Source: Echinococcus granulosus (lineage: Eukaryota; Platyhelminthes; Cestoda; Cyclophyllidea; Taeniidae). Taken from it: DNA of 64,000 nucleotides. Shown in pieces: positions 25,491-37,724 of this stretch. The translations under genes were made by a program, and so were the position numbers. The first letter of the stretch is position 1, and each line of letters starts with the position of its first letter. Below the pieces are notes generated by a model, which saw nothing but the letters and a program-made list of their open reading frames with translations, made no database searches and was not told where the DNA came from. Location of the stretch: contig NW_020170396.1 of the NCBI RefSeq assembly GCF_000524195.1, forward strand, positions 812,127-876,126. The letters run 5' to 3'.

Positions 25491-28400
25491 ATGGAAAGTC
25501 TTCTAGCAAGACTTGTAACATATAAGTTTATGGATGGCCCTGGTCTGGTGAATGATTTGTTCAACCAGCCTAAGGAGAAATTGCTGTTCTCACTGCTGCT
25601 TTTCATGCTCATTATCGGATCCTCCCTTTGCATTGTGTATCGCACCCTTTTTCAGCGCGGCTCCTCAGTTTCCAAAAGCAGTACCCATAAAAACATTGAT
25701 CCACAGCTTTTGGTTAATTTGTGGACTGACCAAAACCGAAATCTCTGTACGGGTATTGTGGATCTGTGCGTTGCCTTCATAAATACCTATACTGACAGGG
25801 TTAAGGTGCTCTTCGTTTTTTATCTTACCATTCGCTGTAGGTTCCAAACGGAGTGAAAAATGTTTTATATTTGCCTCGTGTATCTAGTCCCGTAATATAT
25901 TCACAGAGATCTCCCCCCACCGTATCTGCTAATATAATGGTACTTGCTGTCAAACCACTTTTGTTATCCTTTTTAGAGCCTACCCTTACTTGTAACTTCT
26001 AATCGTCTTTCATTTTCTGGTGAATGTCAAGGAAATCAAAAAGTCTCTCATATTAGATTTTCACTTAGTAATTTTTCACTTGAGGTAAACTCTTTTGAAC
26101 CATTGACTCTCAAAGGTTATGCTGAATTTGTCTTTCAATAATACCAACTTGATTGCTCTCCAAGGAGTTTCGTCACATCCTCACTTTTCTTTATCAATCG
26201 AATCTCCAGATCCAGTAAGAGTTATGATTTATTCTCTAACAGTTAAGTTGGAAAATGCCAAGCAGGACCTTTTGTGCACAATCGAAGATATTGTCTCTAA
26301 TTTGCATCTGATATGGAAAGACGCCGGTGCATTGCTCGACAGTCAAGAGATTCTTAAGAGCTCGAAAGGATGTAATGAGTTATTTTCGGACTTGGTATGT
26401 CTTCGTTTTCACCACTTTTATGTTATTTTTACATCAAGGACTCAAAAGTGACGGAGGATGAGGGTGAGGACTTGTATCCGTCCACATTTTCACAAAGCTT
26501 CCACTTCGAATCAGGGATAGCTTCAAAGGGGAATACCAAAACAGCGATTGAGCTCAATGCAAATATTTTAACAGAGTCCGTGCATTCACTGCCTGAGGCC
26601 GCCAGTATAAACCCTGTTTTCCTGGACAGTCACCTCCACATGGCAAATATCTTCGCGCCCAGCAGTGAAACGGACGACTCTACGGAGGCTCTACCTGAGC
26701 CTATGGTACTGGCATACAACCCCAGCCTGAAGAAGAAGCTAGGCGAAAGCATTTACCGCCGGCACCAACGCTCTGCGTCAGACTTCGTGGACCAAGAGGT
26801 GGAGGACACTGAAGGTACGCTTAATGACACTGAGCCCGTTCCTCTGGACCCCATCGTTCACCCCCCTGAGGAGCAACATCCGACGGACCAGAATGAAGGC
26901 AAGCCGGTCTTCTCACTGCCCAATCAGCGCTCTCTCAAGAGAGTCATCGATGTATCTCCTCTTCATGAGCGTGTAACTCCGAACCTCGCCTCTAAAAATC
27001 TACTTGTGAAGGTGGTCAAGGCAGATTTTATTGACCTTAAAAGTATATTAAGCTGTGCTATTTAATGGGGGTTTAGGCTTAATCAGATAAACTTAGGGGC
27101 TTTTTTCCTTGGGAAACAGGTTCCTCCGATGCTTACTGTGTTGTGGAGTTAGATGAGCCGTACCAACGTCACGCCACACATGTTGTACCACCTTCGGAAC
27201 AGTTATTTTGGGATCAGCATCTACTTTTGTAAGTCTTTAATCTTCCTTGAAATAAATATGCACAATTTCACCACTAAAGAATTAACAATGGTCCCTTTGT
27301 AGTTTTTGTCATCCTATGAACGGGGTTCAAATTGGCATCCTCATTTCATCTTTGGAGCAGCTGTTTGCTCCCATTTGGCTTAAATTATACATATTTTAAT
27401 TTAGCGCTGTCGCCTTGAATAGTAAAATTTGTCTTTTGCTAGGTTCATGATATTTTGACTTGAAATCGCTTTACACTACCTTTTTCCTTCTTAAAGTATT
27501 GAATTATACAATTACCCGATGTTGGATATGATCTGTTGACTTTTTTCTTTATTTGTATTTTAGCGGGCTTAACAGCAACTCAAAACGTGCCACCTTCGAG
27601 GTTTTCGAACTGTCAAAAAGACGAAGTGAGTGACCTGTATGTAGTCATCGGTGATTGCTGAATGATGGTGCATATCGGTTTTATTTGTTGAATCACCAAA
27701 TGATAGTTGATGCAGCGCTGGGAGATTTGCCTCCATATATTGTATTCAACATTTCCATTTTGAGGTAAAGTCCAGGAGCAATGGTTTTGCTGAATAAATT
27801 ACCAATTTGCCGCAAAACCCCATTTGGTTATGAAATGTGGATAGAATATGTTTCATTTATGCCTAAATAATCGTCTAATGTAATTTGTGATAATTAACAT
27901 CGTACTCAGCATAAACTTCAACCAATGTGTACTTTACGTAGGCATCACTTTTTCATTGTTTCCTGCTCATAAATTCAGCTGTATTCAGCGTTACGGATTC
28001 TAAGGTTCCATCTTGGTTGGGGCCAACTCTCTGATCCACAATATTACGCATTACACAACAGAGTGGCGTGCGGTAAATGGAATAACGAAACGTGTATTTG
28101 AAAATTAGTTATCATTTTAGGACTCCCACAATATAGCGCTTTTAAGTGTAGCGTAATGATTGACCTCGTCATTCCTTACAACGGCGTCCTTCCCCGCTTA
28201 GAGTAACTGGCCTATTGTCGCCGGCATTTGACGACGTGGGTTTTTGAGAGTAGAGGGTGAAGGGAGAAATGCAACACACTGGACGATGTCGTGTTATTTC
28301 ACGGATGCTACTCTCCAGTGTTATCCTACTTACTTGAGAAAAATCAATGGAAGGCTCTAAAATGTTTTCTGGGTTTGATCTAACCAACTGTACGTCGAAG

Positions 28401-31400
28401 CGATTATCTCAACCAGAGGGTAGTGGCTGAACGCACATATGAAAACCTGCGGTCAATCCTCTCTCTAATGATCTTCAGAGTGGTTCTGCTCGAATGAACA
28501 ACCTCCCCCATGGGAGCCATGTGTAGCCTGTCGACTTCCGCATTTCCCCTTGCGCGTTTCTATCGTGTCATCATGCCATATACCCGTGGCATGCAGGCAC
28601 AGTGATCCCACTGCAGGCCGCGCCTGTTTGTGTGCCCGTGCGTGCATTAATGTGCGTGTGTGTGCCATCGGTTAATTGGCCGCTGCGTTTGGTGTGTGCT
28701 TGTACGCACACACCACCCTCTTTATCGATTTGAGAAGTGCGTGCACGCACGCAAGTGTCTAAGCTTTGGTGGATGGCATGTGGACTGATAAACGGGCGGG
28801 CAAACGAGCGCTCCGGGGCTTGGGGAGAATACACACTTGCAAAACAGCACCCTGAAATGCGTGTTCATGTGTGCGTGTGTGTGTATCCCGGTACCCAGGC
28901 GTCTTCGGTGCAAAAAATTTTAAATTCTCTTCGCACTGGTGCCTGGGAGAAAAGTACCATAAGTGGTCTTGCTGGCTAGATCTGTAGTAGTTTTGTGGGC
29001 CGGAGGACATTTCTATCTGAATTCAATGGTGCAATTATTGTCTATTCAGCAGAATAAGTAGAGTGAATATTCGCATAGTGATTATAAGTAGCTGATAGTT
29101 CATAGGATGTTCTTATGCGACGTTTTATTCTACTATTCGATCATGTTAATCCTTCTTCAAATAAGGCGACAAACTAAGTGATCCACCTCGATTGATGAAG
29201 CTTTTTTCCCGGGTTCCCGTTCATTACAAACCATCAAATTCTTGCCTATGATGCCTCCAAATTGTGCAGTCATTTCACCCCAATATTTTCCATAAACAAA
29301 ATATTAAGGTATTTCGATGACTCACCGCGGGAATTGCCTATGCCAAGCCTTTGACCCATTAATCATTTCAAGTCGCCAACACATTTATGGGTTTTGGTGA
29401 GGCAATGAAAAAAATAAGCGGAATTTTCCCTATTTTGCAAATTACCAAGTTCCCTCAGTTATGCATAGCGTCGGGGGGCTTATTTAAGGCTGGAAATCTA
29501 CTTTCTCTCGACTGTAAGTCAATTTCAAGCATTTCGTAATTGGGATCGAAAAGTGTTATATGATGTACGACCAATGTGGGATTTAAAAGATTGTGAATGA
29601 GCAGGAGGAGTTTTGGTTTGTTTGCCCTCTTTTTCAAATGCATTTTGGTAGATGGTTCCAATCTATATTAGCTTTTCTGTCACCTCGACGAGAACCCCAA
29701 AGTGAGGGTAAGTATGCCGTCTGGTGACTGTTTTCGATAGTCGGACTTAGTAGCCGCAATGCATCAACACTTTCCTATGAATTGAGTCTGACAGCTCTCA
29801 CTTTATAATAGTGATTTTTGAAACTAAATTAGCCTTTAGATCTAGTTCTCTGGCATTTTGCGCCACTTTAATGCGTTACTCGTTTCACACTACTATTGCT
29901 CGCACAAATTTCGGTATCCCAATGGGAAAATCAAATCCTTAGAAAAGTACCTCTACCGTTTAGCGGGGCTGGTGTTTGCTTTTTGTGTGATCCAATAGGT
30001 TTTGCCACTTTCTTTTTTGAAGTCAATATTTTATCCGCAGTACTTGTTAATTGGTATCGCGTTGGATCTTCCGCCTTTTTTTCTAGTGTAGTAAAGGCAT
30101 CGGGGCAATCATTAATTCATGTCCTTCCTCACATCACAGAGTCCATTTCACGGGGCTACGCGGAGGTCTATCTGCCGGAATTGCTGACCAGTTCGGTTAG
30201 GGGATGTTTGAGCGAGCTGTTGCGCTGCATCCCCTTGGACCCCAAACAGCACTCCTCCTCTACCCTGGGCATGGCCGTCGGCATCGGCGGAAGTGGTGGA
30301 GGAAAATGGGACCACACTTCCAATCCCACCTCCAGCTCCACCTCGCTCACCATCCGCAAACCCACTGTCACCGCTGAGGTGCTTTTAATTTTCTGGCCTA
30401 GAGAATTGATTTTTGATAAATTTTTGTGTTTACTTACTCTTAAGGTTCACTAAAAATCTTAGTTTTCATGGTAGCTCTAGCTAGGTTAACATTTGGCAAG
30501 TTGGAACGCCAACTAGGTTAAGCATTTTGGTTAATTTCGGTAGAGTATTGAACGTGGCGTGTGGAACTTTTCCTCTAGTAACAAGTACTGAAGCCTATTG
30601 TCAATTGAACTGGTAGCTGTTTTCTGTTTGACGGCTTCGATCATTAAATGAATGAAGTTCCCGATAGCATGACATGAAGAGTGAGCTGTTCATGCCATGT
30701 TTCAGCAAGGTCCATAAAGTTGCTGTGGACTTTTGCTTACTTCATGTGACTGCTTCATCAAATTACCGTAGCAACTGTTTAAATTTGGGAATCTACCGGA
30801 CTTCTCACGGTATTCTTGGGACGTCTTGACCACACAAGTGGGGGCTGCCCTGGGGCAAGGACAAACTAATTTAATTTTTGCAGCGATCTAAATTGCTGAC
30901 AAGTTATTATTTATTAAAAGTAATCCAATTTATTTTATCATTTAGTGCACATATTAACGCGATTCACTTTGCCTTCCAGTAGATTTAAGTGGGTTTTACC
31001 TGATTTCATCAGGAGCTCAGTCTGTTACCTGCTAGTTGGCTAACATAATCTCACCCCAAGTAATCGTTAAAGTAGTCGTTTTTGTATTTTTCTGTTTCAC
31101 TACGGGCAAAATTCTCACCTTTTGTAACATTATTCTTTACCGCCACCAGTCACAATTTTGAGCAAGTAATGCTGCACTGCGTGCAGTTTGCGATATTGCC
31201 CACGCCCATCTTCATTCTGATTTGGGCCCAGCGAGATAAGTTTCCATCCAGGGATGTCATTTGGGCGTTTTCCACATGGCCGTGACAAATGTCACATCGC
31301 TGTTCATTCGTCTGACAAAAGATTCTACTTTAACGCATACATATACGTCTACCCACCTCCGCACTAGCATTTGAGGAAACATGCTAGCTACTTTTTCTTT

Positions 31401-34400
31401 TGCTGTTGTGTGACTTCCAGTAGCGTAAAAAATGCATCGTGTCTGCAGTAAATACCGCTTTAAATCATCACTTAGGCTTGAAGTGCCAGGGTTGTGGATT
31501 GAACACACCTTCGAAGTGTTCCTACGATTCCGCACTTTTACCTTTCATTATACATACCAGCTATCTCGTACGGCCAACGGCACAACTCAAGCATGCGATA
31601 AAAATCTATGATAATTATAGTGAATCTCGATGTGCCTATTGCACAATCAGACTTAAGAACATTAAGTATTCACTCGGACTTTAGGGTGAAGGGTAGGGAT
31701 GTAGCCTCCTTGTCAATTGAAAATGAGTAGGAGTTTTCGCATGTCCTCGAGGCAGCACTATTATACAAATAACCTCATCTGCTTTAGTTTTCGGGTGTTT
31801 GTGCGCAAATAATAGGTATTTTGGTCTCACTGGCCTGTGTTTCTAATCGCTGCGCTGTGATGTTTGAAATTTCAGTTCCACTTTATGGAGCGGTTGATTG
31901 ACGATCCCTTCTCGGTTTGCAAGGGGCGTTCAGGCGTTAGTTCGCCCACGCCATTGTCGAAGCTGCGCGCCGCGGCCATGACCTCTCCTGCCTCCTCCTC
32001 AGATTCCTCCCTCAGCCAGACTGCTGGTGCAGCCGCCTCCGATTCTACTGGCACTGGCATCGGCGCTGGCGCGGATCGCTCCTTGCACAGCTCCAAGGGT
32101 AAGCAATCCCCTGTCAGCAAAACATAATCATCATTGCCGCTCCCTGCATGCAGCAGTTGTTTCCTCTAGCGCTGACTAGACCCTGGGCTTTGCATAGGAC
32201 GCAAGCGTGCATCGATTGCTGAGAGAGAACCTTACACTTCATGCATCCATGCTTTTATTCCTGCTGACTAGCTAGTGGCCTCCAAAACTCACCCCTACCT
32301 ATTATCTAGTTCGGCGGCTCTTTGTGGAAGGAGCTTTAAACACGTAGAAAAGACGAATTTTTTCAAGGGTACGAAATCCGCACATCCCGTCGGGATTACA
32401 AGACAAAAGATGACGGTGTCCTTTGAGGTACGAAACTGAGTAAGTCTTGCTATTCCTTTCGTGGCACCTAGGCGCCTTTCGTCTTCGGAGGGCAGTCACT
32501 TTCAACGTCGGTCGACAAGGTAAGCACCGTCGTGCATCAGTGACGGAAGGAAGAATTGCACATTACACCTCGTCTCATTGTTGCCATTAGTATCATCATC
32601 GTCAATTATTGGCATGAACGCATGACATTTCATACATATTCTCCGTTTCCGTTCCCTTATTATTTAATGTATAAAATCAGTGTAAAACTTTTCGCTGATC
32701 AAACCTCAAAAAGATGTGATGTCACTTATTTGGAGAATGAAAAAAAAGATTATCAGAAGTTTACCAAAGAGATTTTACCTTAGGCTAACTTTCCAAGCAT
32801 TCTTTTAGTATGTGTCACTTAAAAACACATACCACCTGAGATTTATAACCTAGCTTGCTATTATCAACCAAATTATCTACAAAAGGATGTTGTTTCATTG
32901 CCAAAATACGGATCTATCCAACTTTGCTTATCTGGATCTTCACGGTATCTTTACCGAGCCCAAATATTGCGAGTTTAGCGGTTTTTTGGACAACAAGGCT
33001 TGATGCCACTTGTTCGAAACTTAGATCAATAGTTAATTGTGGCTTCTGTTTCATTTGTATCACTTACTGGGTTCACTTCACCACTGTTTAATAAACGCGG
33101 AGCAGATGCGCTTGTTGCACAACGGATAAATGAAGATACATAATTTGGTATCATCTATTCCTTGAACTGCGACTACTCCTGCACCATGTTTCGTTCCACC
33201 TACGTAGATGGAAATCACGGATCGACTAACCATGGGTTTCGTAGGTTCCCGCGCCCTCTTAGCCTTCATTCCCATCCCACCTGAATGAATGTCCTCGGCC
33301 CACACGCGCTGCACTTCCCATCCTCCTCCACTCCCTATACCAAGGCGAATTAAACCATGTACTGCCAATGGTTGCGTATTACGCTCTCACTCTTTTTCCT
33401 TTTTCAGAGGAAATGGAGGACAACAAACAGTTGGAGGTTGGTGCTTTCTAGGTGTTGTTGCATATGCACGTTTGCGCGTCCAAAGGGGGGTTCCTACATG
33501 ACGCCAACCAAAACGTCCCACCACACCCTCTGTAAAATTGACCAATATTCGTGCTGGATGCTGGCGTGCATGCCCTTGTGGGTGTTTGTTTTGATGTCTT
33601 GCAACAGACTTATAACATGTGCGTAATTGCGGCGGACGCACGTGTGCTTGTGTTTTCTCTTGGGGCCTTAGAGGGAGAGAGGAGGGGGGCCGAAGGCGAG
33701 TGCATGCCTGCGCATGACGTCATTGGCACACCTACCTCCCCGATTGCCTTCCCCACTCATTCCTGCACCCTCTGCCACCAAGGCATGATGTGTCGTCCTC
33801 TTTTCCTCCCTCCCACAGATCTCCCAGGTGAAGTGGGTAGAAGGGGTGATCGGTGCGGGTAATTACTTGCTCCCTCCTATTTGCGGTGTATCTAATGTAG
33901 GCCAAAGCGTCTCCCAACCTCGTTCCCAGGGTATGTTGGGTGCATTCTCGAGGGTGGAATTGTGTATATGTGTAGTTCACATCTCGCCTTATTTAATCCG
34001 ATGTGGGAGTTGTATTGTAAGGGCTTCCTCGCAAACCTCTTCTGCTTTGTGTCCACACTTTTTGGCTCAGTTGAAGGTGTCTGAGGCTGCTGCAAGTTCG
34101 TGAGTTTATTTTCTTTTTTTATGACGATTAGTGAGCACGAATGGTATCCTACGTTTTTGGCGACTGTATAGGGGAAACGAGAGTGAACAAGTGAGCGGAG
34201 TGGAACGGATGTGCTTCCTTTTCCTAAACTCAGTCTGACCTAAAATGCATGTCTTGCGGATGTTGAGGAAATGTTGGCAGGCACCTAATGGGAGTTCTGA
34301 AAGTGAAGGAAACTTTTTTTATAAGTGGAGGAACCTGATTGCATATTTTTTTTGATCAAATTCTGGGAAAAGTAAACACTTGAAATGTCAGTATCCATCT

Positions 34401-36460
34401 GTTTAAAGTCATTTTAACAGTGTTCCCAGATGATTTATGGGCAATGCCTGCGGTCATGCGAGCTCAGGGTTTTAACATTGACGCGCACCAGATGCCTACG
34501 TCTTTTTGACATACGATTCCTCTGTAAATTTCTTACAGTCAGCGTCAAATTATACTCACAAAATTGAGGTAAATCCTTTAGAGATGATGCGATTGCGCCT
34601 CTTACTGTGTTGGGCGGCCGTTCCATCGATGATCACGACCTTACGAATCTCTTTGGTTGTGGCTATGGACAGAGGCAAATGTAAGCCCACGGACTGGCGA
34701 TCTGAGCCTCCCACATTGCATCTATGCATGTGCACATAGTAGGCATGTGATCGGATCAAAAGCAAACGACTTAGGAACTCATCCGTCAGTTGCTCACTTT
34801 GTAATTCTGTCCGGGTAATTCGTGCTGTTACACTCGTTTAAAACCTATAGTTCCCCTTGTTTTCCAACTTGGTACACCTCATTTAGATGTCTGTACCTTG
34901 CAACACGTGAGTTTCTGTCAATTACGTCTTTGTTCTCCTTAATTAACATTTTCATCCCAAAGTCCTACCTGAAGTGTAAAAATCCTGATAAAACAAACTA
35001 CATCTACTCTACTTTAATAGTTACTTGCACACTGGGTCTGAATGCCATTTCATTATGTGCTCAAGTAAATTGCCTTCCTTTTGTAGCTTGAGACGCCCAA
35101 GGACGTCACACCAACGCCTCTCAGTAAGTGCCTCCAAGACACGCAAACATTCGTATATTTGGTGTTTCGAAAAGCCCACCTTTAGCTGCTACTTTCCGAT
35201 TAGCGATAACAATGGTTTGTTCATCACTTAAATGAGGTTAGGTGAAGCACTAGGTGCTGCTTAGTTTTCCTTTGTCAGGATTGATTTTACAGGCTGCCAT
35301 GTTTACAGAACTTCCCAATTTCGACCACGGATGTTTAGCCAGGCTCATTTAGTACATCATTCATTCATTTGATGCGACAGTCATCAAACAAATTTGTTAC
35401 AGTCGCTTTGCACATATTTCAAGAAGCCATGACTTGAAATTCACCTTTCATCTAGTGGAGAGCGGCAAACAGCATGAAAGCCGCCTTCAGCGCTCCACTT
35501 CGACCCGTGGCTCACGTCTCTTCGAGCCAGCCTTCGAGAATCTACGTCTAGCAGATACCAACGCCGCTCTGACCAGCCGTCAACAGTACGGACACCGCGC
35601 CGGTGGGGGTTATGGCGGCTTGCGTCGCAAGTCAGTGCCCCGTGTCCTCTCCACCGGTCTGGGCGGCGGTAGTTCAAGTACCACCAGCGGCTTTGGTCTC
35701 CTCGGACCGAGTTCCCAGCTAGCCGCAGTGGTAGCGGGTCTTACTGCCGCCTCTGTGGAGTCCTCCGATGCCTCTGTTGATCCATCTACCGCTGCTGCGG
35801 TTGCCTCGGCGGTGGCAGTGGCCGCTGCCACCGGGCGCTCCACCTCCTCCTCCGCGGCTCTCGATCGCAGGGTCATGGCGATAGGGGCCGGAAGTGGTGG
35901 AGTTGTGGGTCCAGCGGACAGCCTCTTTGAAGGCACTGCTACCTCTATGGCCACTCTCGGCATCTCCGAACATGAACCACGCAGTGATACTGTGGTTCGG
36001 TATGCCGCACCCGCAGCAAATGTAGCAGGTAAATTAAAAGGGGAAAAAGGGAGATGATAATTGCTACCAGGGATTTTTGTCAGTTTTTGAATTTTTTTAT
36101 TCTCCTTCTCCCTAACATTTCGTTGCTCCTTTTCAGATCCTGTTGCTATTTGCTGGCATTTTATGCCAATCACTTATTTTGCCCTCGTGTTGTATTCAAA
36201 ACTCATTTCTTAGCCATGATTATTTTCATGTAATTTCGTGCTATGATGTTCATCAGTCCGAAATATCAGGCACTGGAACACAATTAGTTACTGTACTTTG
36301 ATGTTTAGAGAGTCTGGGGACATATTCGGCCCAGCTGCCTCCAAAGCGATCAGACGCAACAGGAGCAAAGTTGATTAACCTCTTCAAGTCCAAAAAGAAA
36401 CACCAGCAGCCATCCGGTAGGCCGTTTTACCATCAAACGAATGTTGTTGACTGGATTTGA
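25491..36460 (+). CDS. C2CD2L: C2CD2/TMEM24-like SMP and C2 domain protein
   Basis: Best match is the C2CD2/C2CD2L (TMEM24) family: ER-anchored lipid-transfer proteins at ER-plasma membrane contacts. Fourteen exons: 25491-25799, 25841-25939, 25977-26084, 26116-26394, 26439-27042, 27120-27228, 27564-27625, 30140-30378, 31876-32098, 33408-33436, 34539-34568, 35087-35123, 35456-36028, 36309-36460; 950 residues, every phase compatible. A membrane helix spans about 31-50 (KLLFSLLLFMLIIGSSLCIV). A beta-rich SMP-like region covers about 60-250. A C2 domain (about 452-610) has LLVKVVKADF, DAYCVVELDEPY, LFWDQHLLF, ATFEVFEL, GYAEVYLPELL and TAEFHFMERL. A long disordered Ser/Ala tail ends in basic LINLFKSKKKHQQPS, like the polybasic end of TMEM24. 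The first four introns are 41, 37, 31 and 44 bases. The last exon reads to TGA at 36458; a donor at 36420 could extend it. Confidence 0.75.
27626..30139 (+). other. Large intron within the C2 domain of the C2CD2-like gene
   Basis: A 2.5-kb intron. It includes GT/CA-rich, locally palindromic sequence at about 28560-28900. The acceptor at 30139 (tcacatcacag) was chosen because it alone joins in phase to give the C2 strand GYAEVYLPELL; the acceptor at 30090 would bring a stop in this phase. Confidence 0.6.
33408..35123 (+). other. Small-exon linker of the C2CD2-like gene
   Basis: Three small exons (33408-33436, 29 bases; 34539-34568, 30 bases; 35087-35123, 37 bases) encode EEMEDNKQLE, SASNYTHKIE and LETPKDVTPTPL and join the C2 domain to the disordered tail. 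A possible 9-base exon, ATCTCCCAG at 33819-33827, sits between a long pyrimidine tract ending in cag and a gtgaag donor; it would add Ile-Ser-Gln without changing frame. Confidence 0.6.
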
Positions 36461-37724
36461 TAAAAACTGAACCAATTTTGGTTAAATACTTGAAGATTAA
36501 CTGTCTTTGTTAAATTTGTGATTATTCCTACTAAATAATTCAAGTAGTACCATCGCTGTCTTGCAAATATTGAGATTAAGGCTAATTCCGGAATACGCTA
36601 CTCTCAATCAGGTATGGCGCGCCTGCTTTACTTGCAAGACCTCGAAGGTTCCGAATTCGACGCAATTTCGACAGAGGGATATCAGAGAATTCTTCATGGT
36701 GACCAAACTGAGAAGCAATAAGATTTTGTGCTTTACTCACCCCTTCCTTTCCACCATCGCCTGTCTGTAAAACCCGGGAAAACCGATGCTTTCAGCTTCC
36801 AGAGCCATAAACTTCCCTGTTTGTGCTTGCCATCGGTGGTCTCGCTCCAAGGTACACTTATTTGTTGGCTGGGACAGGTAGACTCACGCGTGCACTTCAT
36901 TTTCAAGCCTTTCGCTCTTTCGATCGGACTGTGCGTTATTTCCTTCTCTTATAAGGGAGAACCGAATCGAATGCACTTTCTTCTCTTTATTCCTCTTCTT
37001 GTCTGCACTAATCGCATGCCCGACCCTCTGTGGCGCAGCGCTAAGCCTTCAGTCGATGGAGAATTATACACGCTTCGTGCCGCTTTTGCCTTTTTTCTTG
37101 ATAGAGGGTTGGCAATATGTGTGATTTGAGCAGTACGCAACAGTGGTAACGTGAAGCAGTGCGAGTCATGCGTGTTGGGAGCTTTTAGTGTGTATCTTTC
37201 AACTAACTAACTGATGAGTAGCCGAGGCGCATACTTCCTCACGCCTGGTGAGGAAGGTACCGAGGTTTAGCACTGACCAGAGGGGGCTGTGTTGAGCTAA
37301 TTGAGGAATCTGGAAATTTCCTCGTTTCTGGCTGTTTTTGTGACAGGATACAAGTTGTAACTAGGCGTAGAGAACACGAGGTGGGAGTTGGGAGTCACAT
37401 AGTGTTAGTTTGGATTAATTTATTTTGCCTGCGCACATATTCTGAAACAACCTCATGAGGGCGATTTTTTTGGACTTATTATGCGAAGGAATTAGTACGC
37501 GGAACCAGTAGCATATATTATCCGGTAAAGTTTTACAGGTTTTCATCATTGCTAAGCATAAACTTTTAAAACAAATTGAGATACAAAAATTTAGGATCGC
37601 TTTTGAATAAACATAACTGCTACATTTGAACTACTGGCTCTTTGTTTAAGCGCATTGGCGCGACATTAAATGGGTTTGCGTATAAAACCCCAGTGTTTTC
37701 CTGTTCCGCGGACTGGAGTGCAAC
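36461..37724. other. Intergenic region between C2CD2-like gene and coronin
   Basis: About 1.26 kb between two genes on the same strand. It holds the 3' UTR of the first and the promoter of the second. AATAAA at 37606-37611 may end the upstream transcript only about 110 bases before the coronin start. An open frame at 36728-37129 lacks family similarity and is probably 3' UTR or a chance frame. Confidence 0.5.
37681..37687 (+). promoter_or_regulatory. TATA box of the coronin gene
   Basis: TATAAAA ends 37 bases before the coronin ATG. With usual TATA-to-start spacing, transcription would begin about 10 to 15 bases before the ATG, giving a very short 5' leader. Confidence 0.45.

Noticed and set aside
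34072..34081. Possible 6-base micro-exon TTGAAG between cag and gtgtct
   Set aside because: Donor is weak and such short matches occur by chance; no positive evidence.
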